From Gryganskiella cystojenkinii (lineage: Eukaryota > Mortierellomycota > Mortierellomycetes > Mortierellales > Mortierellaceae): DNA of 25,920 bases. Of this stretch, positions 9,171-17,853 are shown piece after piece. Within the stretch, counting starts at the first letter, position 1, and every line of letters begins with the position of its first letter. The translations under genes and the position numbers were made by a program. The DNA lies in contig JAAAIG010000564.1 of the NCBI GenBank assembly GCA_015852425.1, positions 1 through 25,920 of the forward strand, read 5' to 3'. The notes below the pieces were generated by a model. It did no database searches. It was not told the origin of the DNA and saw only the letters and a list, made by a program, of their open reading frames with translations.

Positions 9171-10950
9171 CTACGTAAGTAAATCCTCAATATCCGCAGC
9201 TTCCTTGTTCAAGTTAGTCTTGTCGATGCCATGTTTCGCAGCAATATCGATGATCCCTCCTTCTTCTTCTTGTTCCTTCTTGATCTGAGGCTCATTGCCT
9301 GAGAAAAATGGACTCGTTGTTTCGTCCCATTGTATTTCCTTCTTGATGACAGGCTCATCCAATTCAGACTTAACCTTCACCCCCGTCTCGTCCTCATCAT
9401 GCTCCATCTTGAGATGGACATGCTCATGAATCTCGACTTCGCCAAAAGGTTCCTGCTTCTCGTCCTTGATGATAATCTCATCCATGAGTTCCTGTTTCGT
9501 TTTCCTCTTTGTCGTGCGAACGGAGGAAGATGGACAACGCTCCTGAACAGGGCAAGATCCGCAGAGAGGTCCACGCGGCAGACACAGAACTTGACCGAAT
9601 CCGACCATGATATGGTTGATCTCTCGCCAATGCTCTTTGGGCAACCATGATTGTAATGCCTAAGATGAAGGAATTGTAGAATCACCAGCGTGATTAGCAA
9701 GCGGAGCAAAAATGCTTGGCTAATATGACTGAGGACCTTTTTTTTTACCTCGCGTGTGCCTTCAGGCCCATCCTTCTCGGTCTTGACCCATCCAAGGCGG
9801 TTCGCGATCCTGTGCACATGTGTATCGACACCGATCCCCAGGTTCCTAAGGCAGCGGATAAAACAACAGAAATAAACGGATTAGGCCATCAATAGAATTA
9901 GGGACCATCGACTATAGCAACACGGTCCCCGTACGTTGACTCGACTTACTTGTTCCATGCGCACTGCAGTGTCAGGTAGGCCATCTTCGGTCCAACTCCC
10001 GGCAACGCGATCAGGGCTTCGGCTGTGTCTGGGATATCGCCGTTGTAATCCCGTTTGCAGATTTCGGCAACTTGCTTCATAAAGATAGTTTTCTTGTTAT
10101 GGAATCCAACGGCACCAATGATTTTGTTCAATTCCTCGGAAGGTACATCAAGCACTCCTTGGATCGTTAAACCTCCCTTGAGTTCTTTCTGCAACCGTCG
10201 GACTGCAACGGACGTGACCGTGTCCTTTGTCTGGGAGGAGAGGACCAACGACATCAAGGTCTGGAATCGACTGACCTTCAAGTGGAGAGTGGAGAAAATT
10301 ATAGTACGTTGAGCATTCTTCAAGGCTTGGGACTAGGATAGTCAAGTTTTCATGATTAGAAAAAAAGTTACCTCTGGAGGGATATGCTCGCCAACCTCGG
10401 CTAATCGCTCACATCCCATGGTATCGACAGGTGCAGGGTTATGCAGTCGAAAGTCTCGGAGTCGATCCAGGGTGACCTTCCATCCCAAAGGTTCCTTGGT
10501 CGCAAACTTGCTCTTCTTGGTTCCCGTTGAAGAAGATTCTTCTTTCTTGATGACGACTGCTGCGCTGTTTCCTGCTGTGGTGGCCTTGCGCCCTTTCTTC
10601 ACTGGACCAGCCGTCTCATCCTCAAGTGCTCTTCTGTGCTCGTCAGCTTCGAGTCTGAGTCGAGCCAGAGTAGACTCGTTCAGATCGCCGTCTTCGTTTT
10701 TGACGATGGTTCTTGCTGTCTGTCGCGTCCGAGACGTCGTGGTTGAGGTTGAAGAGGACGAGGAAGAGGAATCGTTCTTGCGCTTCAATGGATTGGGATC
10801 ATTGTGTCCTGTGTTAGAATCGACTTGCTCGGTCTTGATGCGGACATTTCTCAGACGACAACTGGACCGGGTTGACATTGTGGATGGGATGAGGCGGAAT
10901 GAATGCGCGAGTCTGCTGAAGTGAAGGAGAAGACAAGGACAAGAGACCAT
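9171..10950 (-). CDS. NTH1: Endonuclease III homologue (NTH1/NTG type), four exons
   Basis: Exons in transcript order are 10950-10372, 10275-9950, 9845-9749 and 9659-9171, giving 496 residues from the first ATG. It is a bifunctional DNA glycosylase/AP lyase for oxidised pyrimidines in base excision repair. The helix-hairpin-helix LPGVGPKMA supplies the catalytic Lys (K290), and GVDTHVHRI supplies the catalytic Asp (D309). Their 19-residue spacing matches human NTHL1 (K220/D239). The Fe-S ligands form Cys-x6-Cys-x2-Cys-x5-Cys (360, 367, 370, 376). A second in-frame ATG at 10878 would give 472 residues. The extra N terminus is basic, partly hydrophobic and free of acidic residues, as expected of a mitochondrial presequence. 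The long polar tails, N-terminal (to about 150) and C-terminal (about 377-496), carry repeated Psi-Lys-x-Glu motifs. Exon 1 was joined to VSRFQTLMSLVLSSQTKD because that restores the family sequence. Head-to-head with the YAR1-like gene. Confidence 0.95.
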
Positions 10951-11210
10951 TTGTCCGAAACAACAAAAGACCGAAATACCGCAAACCTTCTTTATCCCCG
11001 CCTGGTATGCAGGCGTGCTACTTGATCGATGAAGGAAGCAGTCACTGCAACGAAGGATTTGTTTGGGAACAATTTTTTTTTTTTTGGGATTGCATCAAAG
11101 ACAAGGCAGCGATTAGACTCCAAAAACAGAGACGCCATCAAGTTTGACTTTTTTCACCAGTAACCAATTCGACCACACTTCACACTTCCGCTGTCAGGAA
11201 TCCACATAGC
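10951..11210. promoter_or_regulatory. Bidirectional promoter between NTH1 and the YAR1-like gene
   Basis: Only 260 bp separate the two divergent start codons. The region holds a T13 tract (11073-11085), typical of nucleosome-depleted fungal promoters, and a short GCCTG/CAGGC inverted repeat near 11001. I see no TATA box facing either gene. Confidence 0.6.
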
Positions 11211-12355
11211 ATGACTGCCGACCATCTCACACAAAAGCTCTCGACCCTCTCTGTCGAGGACCAGGATCATCTCGAGGAGCTGATCGAATGTGCCCGCTAC
11301 GGCGAACTCGAGGAGATCCAGGCCGTCGTGCAATCACAAGGACTTGACAAGGCCAAGGTCTTGCTCTCACACCAGGGCGATTACGGAAAGACCCCACTTC
11401 ACATGGCTGCCGCCAACGGACATCTCGGTATGTTACCAAAGACTGGGGCCAAGTTCGATCTTTGACTGGTCAGGAATCATCACTCTCGCAACGACGTGTA
11501 CGCTAAAGCGAAAGCGACACAGAAAGACTGAGAAACACCCAGGAAGAAATATGGCACCCAGGGACACATTGCAATGCCAAGAACAACCCTAGAAAGAAGT
11601 CGACCAACAGAATGGGAAACGACTAGGGCTTTCAGTACCATGACATCGAAGCATGAACAGGATCAGCTCGAGATGATAAACTCTTGTTCTTCTCGACTGT
11701 TACCCGAAACCCCGATCAAAGCCGGTCTTTGATCAGCTGTTATAAGTAATATTCGAAAGAGAGAGCAGGAGAACAAGGAGCAGCGACTGAATCGGTTCAT
11801 GGAAAATGGTCAAACCCAACAAAAAGAGATATTGATTTGACATTTTTGCTAATGAAGACCGCCTTTGCCTTTTTTCCTCAAACAGATGTCGTCGAATACC
11901 TGATCACGATCATCCCAGCAGAGGCTGTCAACACCCAAAACGAACAAGGAAACACTGCTTTGCATTGGGCTGCCACAAACGGACACCTCAAGGTTGTCGA
12001 GGCCTTGGTCACCAAGGGAAAAGCTGACTACAAGGTAATGGACATGGATCATGAACAAACAGACAGATCGAAATATTCTTGAAAAGGGACCTTGAACACT
12101 TACCATTGGATTCTTTTTTTTTTTTTTTGTTTTCTCCCCCTCTCATATCAATTCAAATAGCTTAAGAACGCCGCTGGACACTCTGCTATGATGGAGGCCG
12201 AGTTGCAGGAATGTGAGCAGGTTGTCGCCTGGTTGTTGATCAACACTGAGCCCGATGAGGAACTTCAGGAGGCTGGCGATGATGATGACGAGGAGGAGGA
12301 GGAAGAAGAGGAGGAGGAGGAGCAAGAGACTGCTTCGTCAACGACAAGAGCATAG
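11211..12355 (+). CDS. YAR1: YAR1-like ankyrin-repeat protein, three exons
   Basis: Exons 11211-11427, 11886-12034 and 12161-12355 give 186 residues (yeast Yar1 has 200). Two ankyrin repeats are visible: YGKTPLHMAAANGHLDVVEYL (one residue over; core TPLHMAAANGHL at 61-72) and GNTALHWAATNGHLKVVEAL (94-113). A partial third, NAAGHSAMMEAE, follows at 125-136. Both full repeats and this ending correspond closely to yeast Yar1, a dedicated chaperone that binds ribosomal protein Rps3 and escorts it to the pre-40S particle. The C terminus has the acidic tract expected of the family (about 161-178), encoded by a GAG/GAA repeat. Intron 1 (458 bp, phase 1) is unusually long for this window; intron 2 (126 bp, phase 0) is ordinary. 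No coding sequence appears to be missing inside intron 1, because the repeat continues smoothly across it. Confidence 0.92.
11428..11885 (+). other. Long intron 1 of the YAR1-like gene, with two hairpins
   Basis: This 458-bp intron (GTATGT donor, CAAACAG acceptor) is two to seven times longer than the others read here. It contains a 6-bp stem TCGAGA/TCTCGA (11668-11696) and, 17 bp later, a perfect 8-bp stem GATCAAAG/CTTTGATC with a 5-base loop (11714-11734). No open frame and no complete snoRNA box set were found. Confidence 0.85.
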
Positions 12356-13504
12356 ATCGAGCCAGGATTGTAGAAGGAAAGAAAAAACAAAACAAAGATA
12401 ACCATTATGCATTAAAAAACCTTTCTCTTTTGATGTTCGATCCTGCTACTCATACTACATATGCTTTCGAGGGTACACACAGTGCGCAAGGAACCTGCTG
12501 TACAAAACCTAATCATTTTGGTGGCGTTGTCGCCTATCATATAGTAGATTACATTATTGACTCTCATTTTTCTCCAGTCAACAGCTGAGGAAAGACAGTG
12601 TCCGAAAGATTTTCGAACAAGTGGCTAGACGCTATAAGTTTGAACCATGTTACAAGTCAACAACCAAGACGACAAGGCCCACAACGCCACTGAACTTTTA
12701 TCGGTATTCATTTTCCAGTTTAGATTGCTTTCGTTTCTCTTCCCACAACGACTGGACGTTTATTTCCGAGAGCGCTGTGTGCCAGAGCATAAAGAAGCAG
12801 CTCTAATTGAGCAAGCAACTAATAATGAGCGACCACATTTGTTTTTTTTTTGTTTATTTGCGCCATGCGACAGAGATTCGTAGCACAGACCAAAAAGTGC
12901 TGTTAAGAAATTAACAGGCTGGGCTTTTCCGTTGTGTCATACCTTAGCTGAGGTGGAAGAACTTTGTCGATTTACCCTGGTATCTTGTTTTCCGCCCCCC
13001 CTTGCGAAAAAGTTCTTCCAGTCATCCCCCTTGCTTCGTTTTTCCTTTCTCGCATCCCGCTTTTAGCATCGGAAGTTCCAGGAATGGAATAAATGCACCT
13101 CATGGACAAAAATAAAAGTATGCGACCACGATCGGAGAAACAAGGATAACTCAGCGAATGAGACCTTTTCCACTGATCCCACACGAAGAGTTTTTTGGGC
13201 GCTGGACTACTTTCTGTTCCCGGCCATGTCCATTTTAAGACTTTTGGTTTTTTTTGAGCAGGTTGGCTGTCTATCGCGTGTGGCCTCCTCCACGGTGATG
13301 ATGAGCGAGCGGACTTTCGCTAAACAAGCATCATTGACAATCTTTTTCCGGGTAGGCAACCTCCCTGCTGCAACCCTCCAGTTTAAACCGGAGTAACTAG
13401 GGTAGTGTCTGAATAGTAGCATCCAAGGCTCGTTCTTTATATATAAGTGTCCTCATTGCTTGTCCTCTGAGATCAAGTCAACGCGGTTTCAACCCCTACC
13501 ATAC
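12356..13504 (+). other. Intergenic region with the TATA-box promoter of the RCH1-like gene
   Basis: 1149 bp without a supported gene. The left part is the AT-rich 3' flank of the YAR1-like gene. Open frames at 12647-12883 (+) and 13207-13422 (-) have no recognisable motif and are treated as chance. At the right end is a strong TATA box (13438-13447). Confidence 0.6.
13438..13447 (+). promoter_or_regulatory. TATA box of the RCH1-like gene
   Basis: TATATATAAG lies 58 bp upstream of the first in-frame ATG, with no other ATG between them. It is the clearest TATA element in the window. Confidence 0.65.
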
Positions 13505-15445
13505 ATGATTCATCATCCTTCTCTCCACTCTTGCACCGGAACAATCATGAGTCCCAGTTCACAACAACAGGAGCAACTACAACAGCAAACCAAAAGCCAT
13601 CACACCGCTTCTACAAATAAAGGATCTTTTTTCTCCGGGTCCTCATCAACACTTCATCAAGATCTCAACCTCGACCGTTGCCATCACTCTGTCGTTTCAA
13701 TACCCCAATCTCACTCGGGCAAGCTCATTGAGAAAGAGACCGTGACTTCGAAGGAAGTCATGGACTCCACACCACCGACGACGAGAAAAGTCGTCAGATT
13801 CTCGTCCTTCTCGTCCTCATGCACATCAGTCATAACCGCAGCTTCAACAACAGAACCGCCCACCTCCTACTGTCCTACGGAATCAACACCACAGCCACCA
13901 TCGACCACTGACACGCCCTCTCTTTCGTATTTCCCCGAAACCTCTTTAACAACATCAGAGCCACAACTGCAACCACCAAAGCCAACGCCATCCGATAATG
14001 AAGTTCCGCAGACGAGGAAACAACTGCTTTGGGAGATCTGGATGCAGAACTGGTTCCTGCTCGGACTCGCCTGTGTCATCATTCTGGCTCGATTTGAGCC
14101 CTCCTGGGGAAAGACCGGCGGTCCCATTCGTCCCGAGTACACAGTCAAGTACGGTGTCACCGCTTGTATCTTCCTTCTTTCCGGTCTGTCCCTTAAAACT
14201 AAAGCGATCCTGACCTCGGCCATGAACTATCGTGCTCATCTAATCACGCAGTTGACATCGTTTATTGTGATCCCACTCTTTGTCAAGGCTCTGACGAGTT
14301 TGTTGGGCTTGAGTCCCTTGAACTCGAATCTTCTTGCCGGGATGGCCTTTACGTCTGCAACTCCGACGACTATTTCCTCAAACGTGGTCATGACTGGAAA
14401 CTCGAATGGAACCGAATCCCTAGCGTTGTTCAATGCTACGCTCGGAAACCTGCTTGGTGTCTTTCTCTCTCCCGTGATCTCTCTGCTCTTGCTGTCGAAT
14501 ACACCTCAATCGCCCGCTGGCGGGCATGGCTTGAACTACTCTGAGATCCTATTGAACTTGGGAACCACGATCGTCCTACCCGTCATTATCGGCCAGTTTC
14601 TGTTATGGTTGATCCCGAGGGCCATTGCCTGGGCCAAGAGTATGGTCCATTTCCCCACCTTGAACAGTACCTGTCTCCTGATCCTGGTTTGGTCGATTTT
14701 CTGTGATGCCTTTTCGAATGGGACCTTTGAAGGTGTCACGGCAGGAGAGATCATTGCTATCGGTGCCTGTCAGGCTTTGACGTTCTGGAGCGCGACGATG
14801 TTTCTGGCGTTTGTATCAAGAGCGAGACCAAGGCGAATCCGGATCCTCAAGATCATGGATCAGACCCAAACGGCACAAGATAGACCTACAATCTCAGACA
14901 TGGAAAATGGGATCGCTGACCAGATCAGTCAAGAACATTACAGGCAGCACCCTTGTACCGAGGGATTGAACTTGCCAAGAACACGTCTCCAGTGGTTTGT
15001 CGAGCCCATGACCAAGGCCGATACAGTCGCGATTTTATTTTGTGGCGCCACCAAGTCTGTCGCCGTTGGGATTCCATTGATCAAGATCTTGTACCCATCG
15101 GTGCCAGGGCAACCAGGCTCCCATGTTGCAGGTCTGTTGGCTACACCTTTGTTGATCTACCATGTGGAACAACTTTTTAGTGGTGCTTTCATGGTCCGGT
15201 GGCTAAAGAAGTGGGTTCACCGAGGCGAGGAGTCCCTCGAGTGTTTTGATGAGGCGGATCAGACACGACAAGAAAAAAAGAACAGGACGAAGGAGAAGAG
15301 GCTCTCGAGACATCAAGAACGAGCTCAAAAGAAGGCGGGAGATGCAGTGTCCGAGATTCAAGGGAAAACGGAGCAAAATGGCATGGTATCTACCATGGAA
15401 GAGGTTGTAGTGCTCGATCAACCCATCTCTCCACTCACTATATAG
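13505..15445 (+). CDS. RCH1: SLC10A7/RCH1-type SBF-like membrane transporter
   Basis: A single exon of 646 residues. The first 170 residues are Ser/Thr/Gln/Pro-rich and probably cytosolic. From about 180, hydrophobic spans consistent with the ten-helix bile-acid:sodium symporter fold begin with NWFLLGLACVIILARFEPSW. Family landmarks are LFNATLGNLLGVFLSP, IFCDAFSN, ADTVAILFCGATKSVAVGIP and ATPLLIYHVEQL, each matching the order and sequence of human SLC10A7 and yeast Rch1 (YMR034C). These proteins restrain calcium entry at the plasma membrane; human SLC10A7 also affects Golgi glycosylation. Between the predicted helices 8 and 9 a hydrophilic loop (about 439-496) is longer than in the human protein. 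The C-terminal tail (about 580-646) is highly charged. The start is the first ATG after the TATA box; a second in-frame ATG at 13547 has the better context (A at -3) and would give 632 residues. Confidence 0.93.
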   Translation: MIHHPSLHSCTGTIMSPSSQQQEQLQQQTKSHHTASTNKGSFFSGSSSTLHQDLNLDRCHHSVVSIPQSHSGKLIEKETVTSKEVMDSTPPTTRKVVRFSSFSSSCTSVITAASTTEPPTSYCPTESTPQPPSTTDTPSLSYFPETSLTTSEPQLQPPKPTPSDNEVPQTRKQLLWEIWMQNWFLLGLACVIILARFEPSWGKTGGPIRPEYTVKYGVTACIFLLSGLSLKTKAILTSAMNYRAHLITQLTSFIVIPLFVKALTSLLGLSPLNSNLLAGMAFTSATPTTISSNVVMTGNSNGTESLALFNATLGNLLGVFLSPVISLLLLSNTPQSPAGGHGLNYSEILLNLGTTIVLPVIIGQFLLWLIPRAIAWAKSMVHFPTLNSTCLLILVWSIFCDAFSNGTFEGVTAGEIIAIGACQALTFWSATMFLAFVSRARPRRIRILKIMDQTQTAQDRPTISDMENGIADQISQEHYRQHPCTEGLNLPRTRLQWFVEPMTKADTVAILFCGATKSVAVGIPLIKILYPSVPGQPGSHVAGLLATPLLIYHVEQLFSGAFMVRWLKKWVHRGEESLECFDEADQTRQEKKNRTKEKRLSRHQERAQKKAGDAVSEIQGKTEQNGMVSTMEEVVVLDQPISPLTI

Positions 15446-15529
15446 AAGTCAAAAAATAGGAAGTTCATCTATTGTCCCCAATAAGAAGGCTGTCGCGGTT
15501 GTTCCTTTCCGTTGTTCTCCACCTACAAC

Positions 15530-15536
15530 TATAAAT
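15530..15536 (+). promoter_or_regulatory. Possible TATA box of the unidentified gene at 15642
   Basis: TATAAAT lies 106 bp before the ATG at 15642, which is the first ATG downstream. The intergenic stretch from 15446 is otherwise featureless. Confidence 0.4.
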
Positions 15537-15641
15537 CTGAGCACATAGACGTCCAATTTTTTTTTTGTCGCATATACTCTTTTCCAAAGTCTTTGCCCCT
15601 AGACGTTCGACCTTCAGCACTCCAATTCCTTTGGCTTCGAG

Positions 15642-16388
15642 ATGAATACCAGAGGACCCACCTTTCGCCCCCGCGACGCCTCGTCGTTTCAATCTCCACC
15701 GTCGCTACTATTGCCACCGGCTTTCATGAACAGAACCGAGCCTCCAACTTTCATGGAGGGATCGCCAACTTCTTCTGAAGCTCTTTTACCTTTTTCAGCT
15801 CCAACCCTGTTCAAGGTGTGCATAAGAGTCTGTGTTTTCTTCCTCATTAATCTTTTTGCATCATTCAAACTGACGAGTTTGTTCTCTCTCTCTTTCAGCC
15901 TTGTGAGTTAACGTGTGGCCATTTTTCATTCGTGTGTCTTCGCTCCTTCTTTTGTTTAGTCTGACCAACCAAACCGAAAAGTTTTCAACGAAGGCGCCAT
16001 GTTGAATACAATGTCTCTGGAAAGACTCCACAGGATTCGAATGGAGATCATCAAGGAAGAATACCTGATTTTCATCATAAGCCACTCTAGTTATCAGGAC
16101 ACGATACTGGCTGTCGATGACGCCAAAGCCCGGAGTTGGAGTGCCTCTGGACAAACGCAAAAACGATCGAACAGAAAGGAAATCAAAGAAAAAGAGCACA
16201 ATGCGGTCGAAGCCACGATGATGGCGTTCATGGAAGATTGTCCGGACCGACGTCTGGAAGCACTTCGTCAAATCAGCGAAAAAGCCGAGCTTGAGCAGTT
16301 CCTTGGACGCATTCGAATCGAAGCTCTTGATCGACGCGATCAAACCGATAATGACATTCGGCATAACGGCTTGTACAGACCAGAGTGA
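15642..16388 (+). CDS. Unidentified protein, two exons, about 200 residues
   Basis: Exon 1 (15642-15815, 58 codons) is Pro/Ser/Thr-rich. A 144-bp intron (donor AAG|GTGTGC, acceptor TTTGTTTAG) keeps phase 0, and exon 2 (15960-16388) adds 142 residues. The exon 2 product looks mostly alpha-helical and highly charged: SLERLHRIRMEIIKEEYLIF near residues 77-96, a basic patch KRSNRKEIKEKE near 125, and MEDCPDRRLEALRQISEKAE near 148. I recognise no domain, signal peptide or membrane segment. A nearer acceptor (CTTTCAG at 15898) leads to a stop within 22 codons and was not used. Stop codons of this gene and the minus-strand gene at 16480 are 91 bp apart. The AATAAA at 16492-16497 lies inside the neighbour's coding end, so antisense 3' overlap is likely. 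It is probably a real, lineage-restricted gene. Its function is unknown. Confidence 0.6.
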
Positions 16389-16479
16389 AAAAAAACCCCC
16401 CCTACACTCTCCAAAAGTTATCCAATCGCGAATCCTTGGTAGAAAAAAAAATGCAAATGCTGGACAAGGCTTATGGAGT

Positions 16480-17853
16480 TTACTTTCGAGAAATAAAATA
16501 ATCTTCTCTATTTAGGGGCTCGAATCCCGTGTGTTCTCGAAACACTAGCTCAACCTTTGGGTCCTTGAAGGGTCCCAGCAGATTCCGATCAATCGCCCAC
16601 ATGTACGCTCGAAGCGTGATCTCCATCCGCTCATACTCTGTCAACGTTCGATAATGTTCCCCTCGCCAGGATCTCTCGGCCCACGTCGGGATCGGGACCA
16701 CGCGATAGCCCATGGAGGCTCTGTTATTCCGCCCGAATTGAATCCCTCCCGCCACAGTCGTTGTCGTAGTCGCCTTTAAAGGCGGTAGTGATGGCCTGAC
16801 CTCGAATTTGAGTGCGGGTGAAGTGTAGTCGATCGTGACCACGGTTGCATCTTTATCCTCGCCGTTGTAGATAAACTCTGGGTGGGCCCAGCTGTGGTAC
16901 CATTCATCGGACATCAATGACCGGACGTTCGAGGCGAATTTCGGTAATCGGTCGCGGTCCTTTCTTGTGGCGTACAACATTGTGAGCGTGGTTTCTGTGG
17001 TGTGTTTGTGGACAATATCGAAATAGCCTTCTTTGCAACAGACCGCAAAGACTTGTTCCAGGTTCTCGGAACCGGGCTCATACGTCTCTAACAAGAGATC
17101 CGGATCCGAATAAATGTTCAAGAGTCGGTGACAAGTCCCTCGAGAGAATGTATGTGGATATTGCCAGAGTGGGTAATCGATATAGTCGAGCTGAGCCGTC
17201 GGATCGAACTTGTCCCATTGTCCGGCAATGATATACATAGCTTGCGTCGCTTTGGAGTCTTTGACCTCGGAAGCGGCCTTGGGTCCTCCGATGGCCAAGA
17301 GATGGTCCACAATATCGACATGGCATCGAAAGATCGACAGGGGTAACATGAAATCCTTGGTCAGCCCCCAGGTTTCTGTGAGGTATTGAACTGTCTTGAG
17401 ATGTCCAAACTCGATCGCCTTGAACATCAGGATCTCGAATCGATGATGGTCCCATTTGATGTAATCTTCCTCTTCTACTTCTTCTTTTCCCACTTCTTCG
17501 GAGCCTTCCATGTCCTTTTTTAGGCTGTATGGCTTTCGGGGTGCCAGGAACCGGAGGTGCTGGATTGAACAGGTCCGAACTATATCGTCCAGTGAAAGAT
17601 GAGGGACGAATCCTAAATAGGTGTAAAGAGTCAGACTGTGGACGTCCTTGAGGATGACTTCGATAATTTCCACTGGCAGGGATTGCGACTCTGACGACGA
17701 TAACAATGTGGACGAGCGGTCAATTGCTCCTCCTGAGTGGTGGTGGTCCCGGGTCGGATCCAGATCGCCATTACGAATATCGCTCTGGATCCTGTTGGTA
17801 TTGCAATCGCGCTCGACAAAGTCGACCTGGTTCTGTATTTGGAACGGGGTCAT
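16480..17853 (-). CDS. F-box-like and ankyrin-like protein, 457 residues
   Basis: A single exon with ATG at 17853. The first 55 residues are polar. SLPVEIIEVILKDVHSLTLY (58-77) resembles the first helix of an F-box, though the rest of that motif is weak. An acidic stretch (116-130) is followed by ILMFKAIEFGHLKTVQYLTE (141-160) and CHVDIVDHLLAIGG (177-190), which have the spacing of degenerate ankyrin repeats (Gly-His-Leu, then Val-x-Tyr-Leu). Another such unit, AVCCKEGYFDIVHKH, lies further on. The last 150 residues, including a Thr-rich patch, match no domain I know. By analogy with F-box/ankyrin proteins it may be a substrate adaptor of an SCF ubiquitin ligase, but no target can be named. 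Base use resembles that of the neighbours, so there is no sign of recent transfer. Confidence 0.75.
   Translation of the reverse strand: MTPFQIQNQVDFVERDCNTNRIQSDIRNGDLDPTRDHHHSGGAIDRSSTLLSSSESQSLPVEIIEVILKDVHSLTLYTYLGFVPHLSLDDIVRTCSIQHLRFLAPRKPYSLKKDMEGSEEVGKEEVEEEDYIKWDHHRFEILMFKAIEFGHLKTVQYLTETWGLTKDFMLPLSIFRCHVDIVDHLLAIGGPKAASEVKDSKATQAMYIIAGQWDKFDPTAQLDYIDYPLWQYPHTFSRGTCHRLLNIYSDPDLLLETYEPGSENLEQVFAVCCKEGYFDIVHKHTTETTLTMLYATRKDRDRLPKFASNVRSLMSDEWYHSWAHPEFIYNGEDKDATVVTIDYTSPALKFEVRPSLPPLKATTTTTVAGGIQFGRNNRASMGYRVVPIPTWAERSWRGEHYRTLTEYERMEITLRAYMWAIDRNLLGPFKDPKVELVFREHTGFEPLNREDYFISRK

Noticed and set aside
11671..11790. C/D-box snoRNA in YAR1 intron 1 (ATGATAA then CTGA about 110 bases later)
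   Set aside because: The C box has a mismatch and the flanks do not form the terminal stem such RNAs need.
12280..12330. GAG/GAA repeat as a mobile or microsatellite element
   Set aside because: It is in frame within the last YAR1 exon and encodes the acidic tail normal for that family.
12647..12883. 78-codon open frame between the YAR1-like and RCH1-like genes
   Set aside because: No domain, no supporting promoter, and a composition like the surrounding AT-rich intergenic DNA.
15899..15962. Nearer acceptor CTTTCAG for the unidentified gene
   Set aside because: It runs into a TGA within 22 codons, whereas the acceptor ending at 15959 keeps the long second exon in frame.
16510..16530. B-box-like CTCGAATCCCG suggesting a tRNA
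   Set aside because: It lies in the coding end of the minus-strand F-box-like gene, with no A box or acceptor stem at the right distance.
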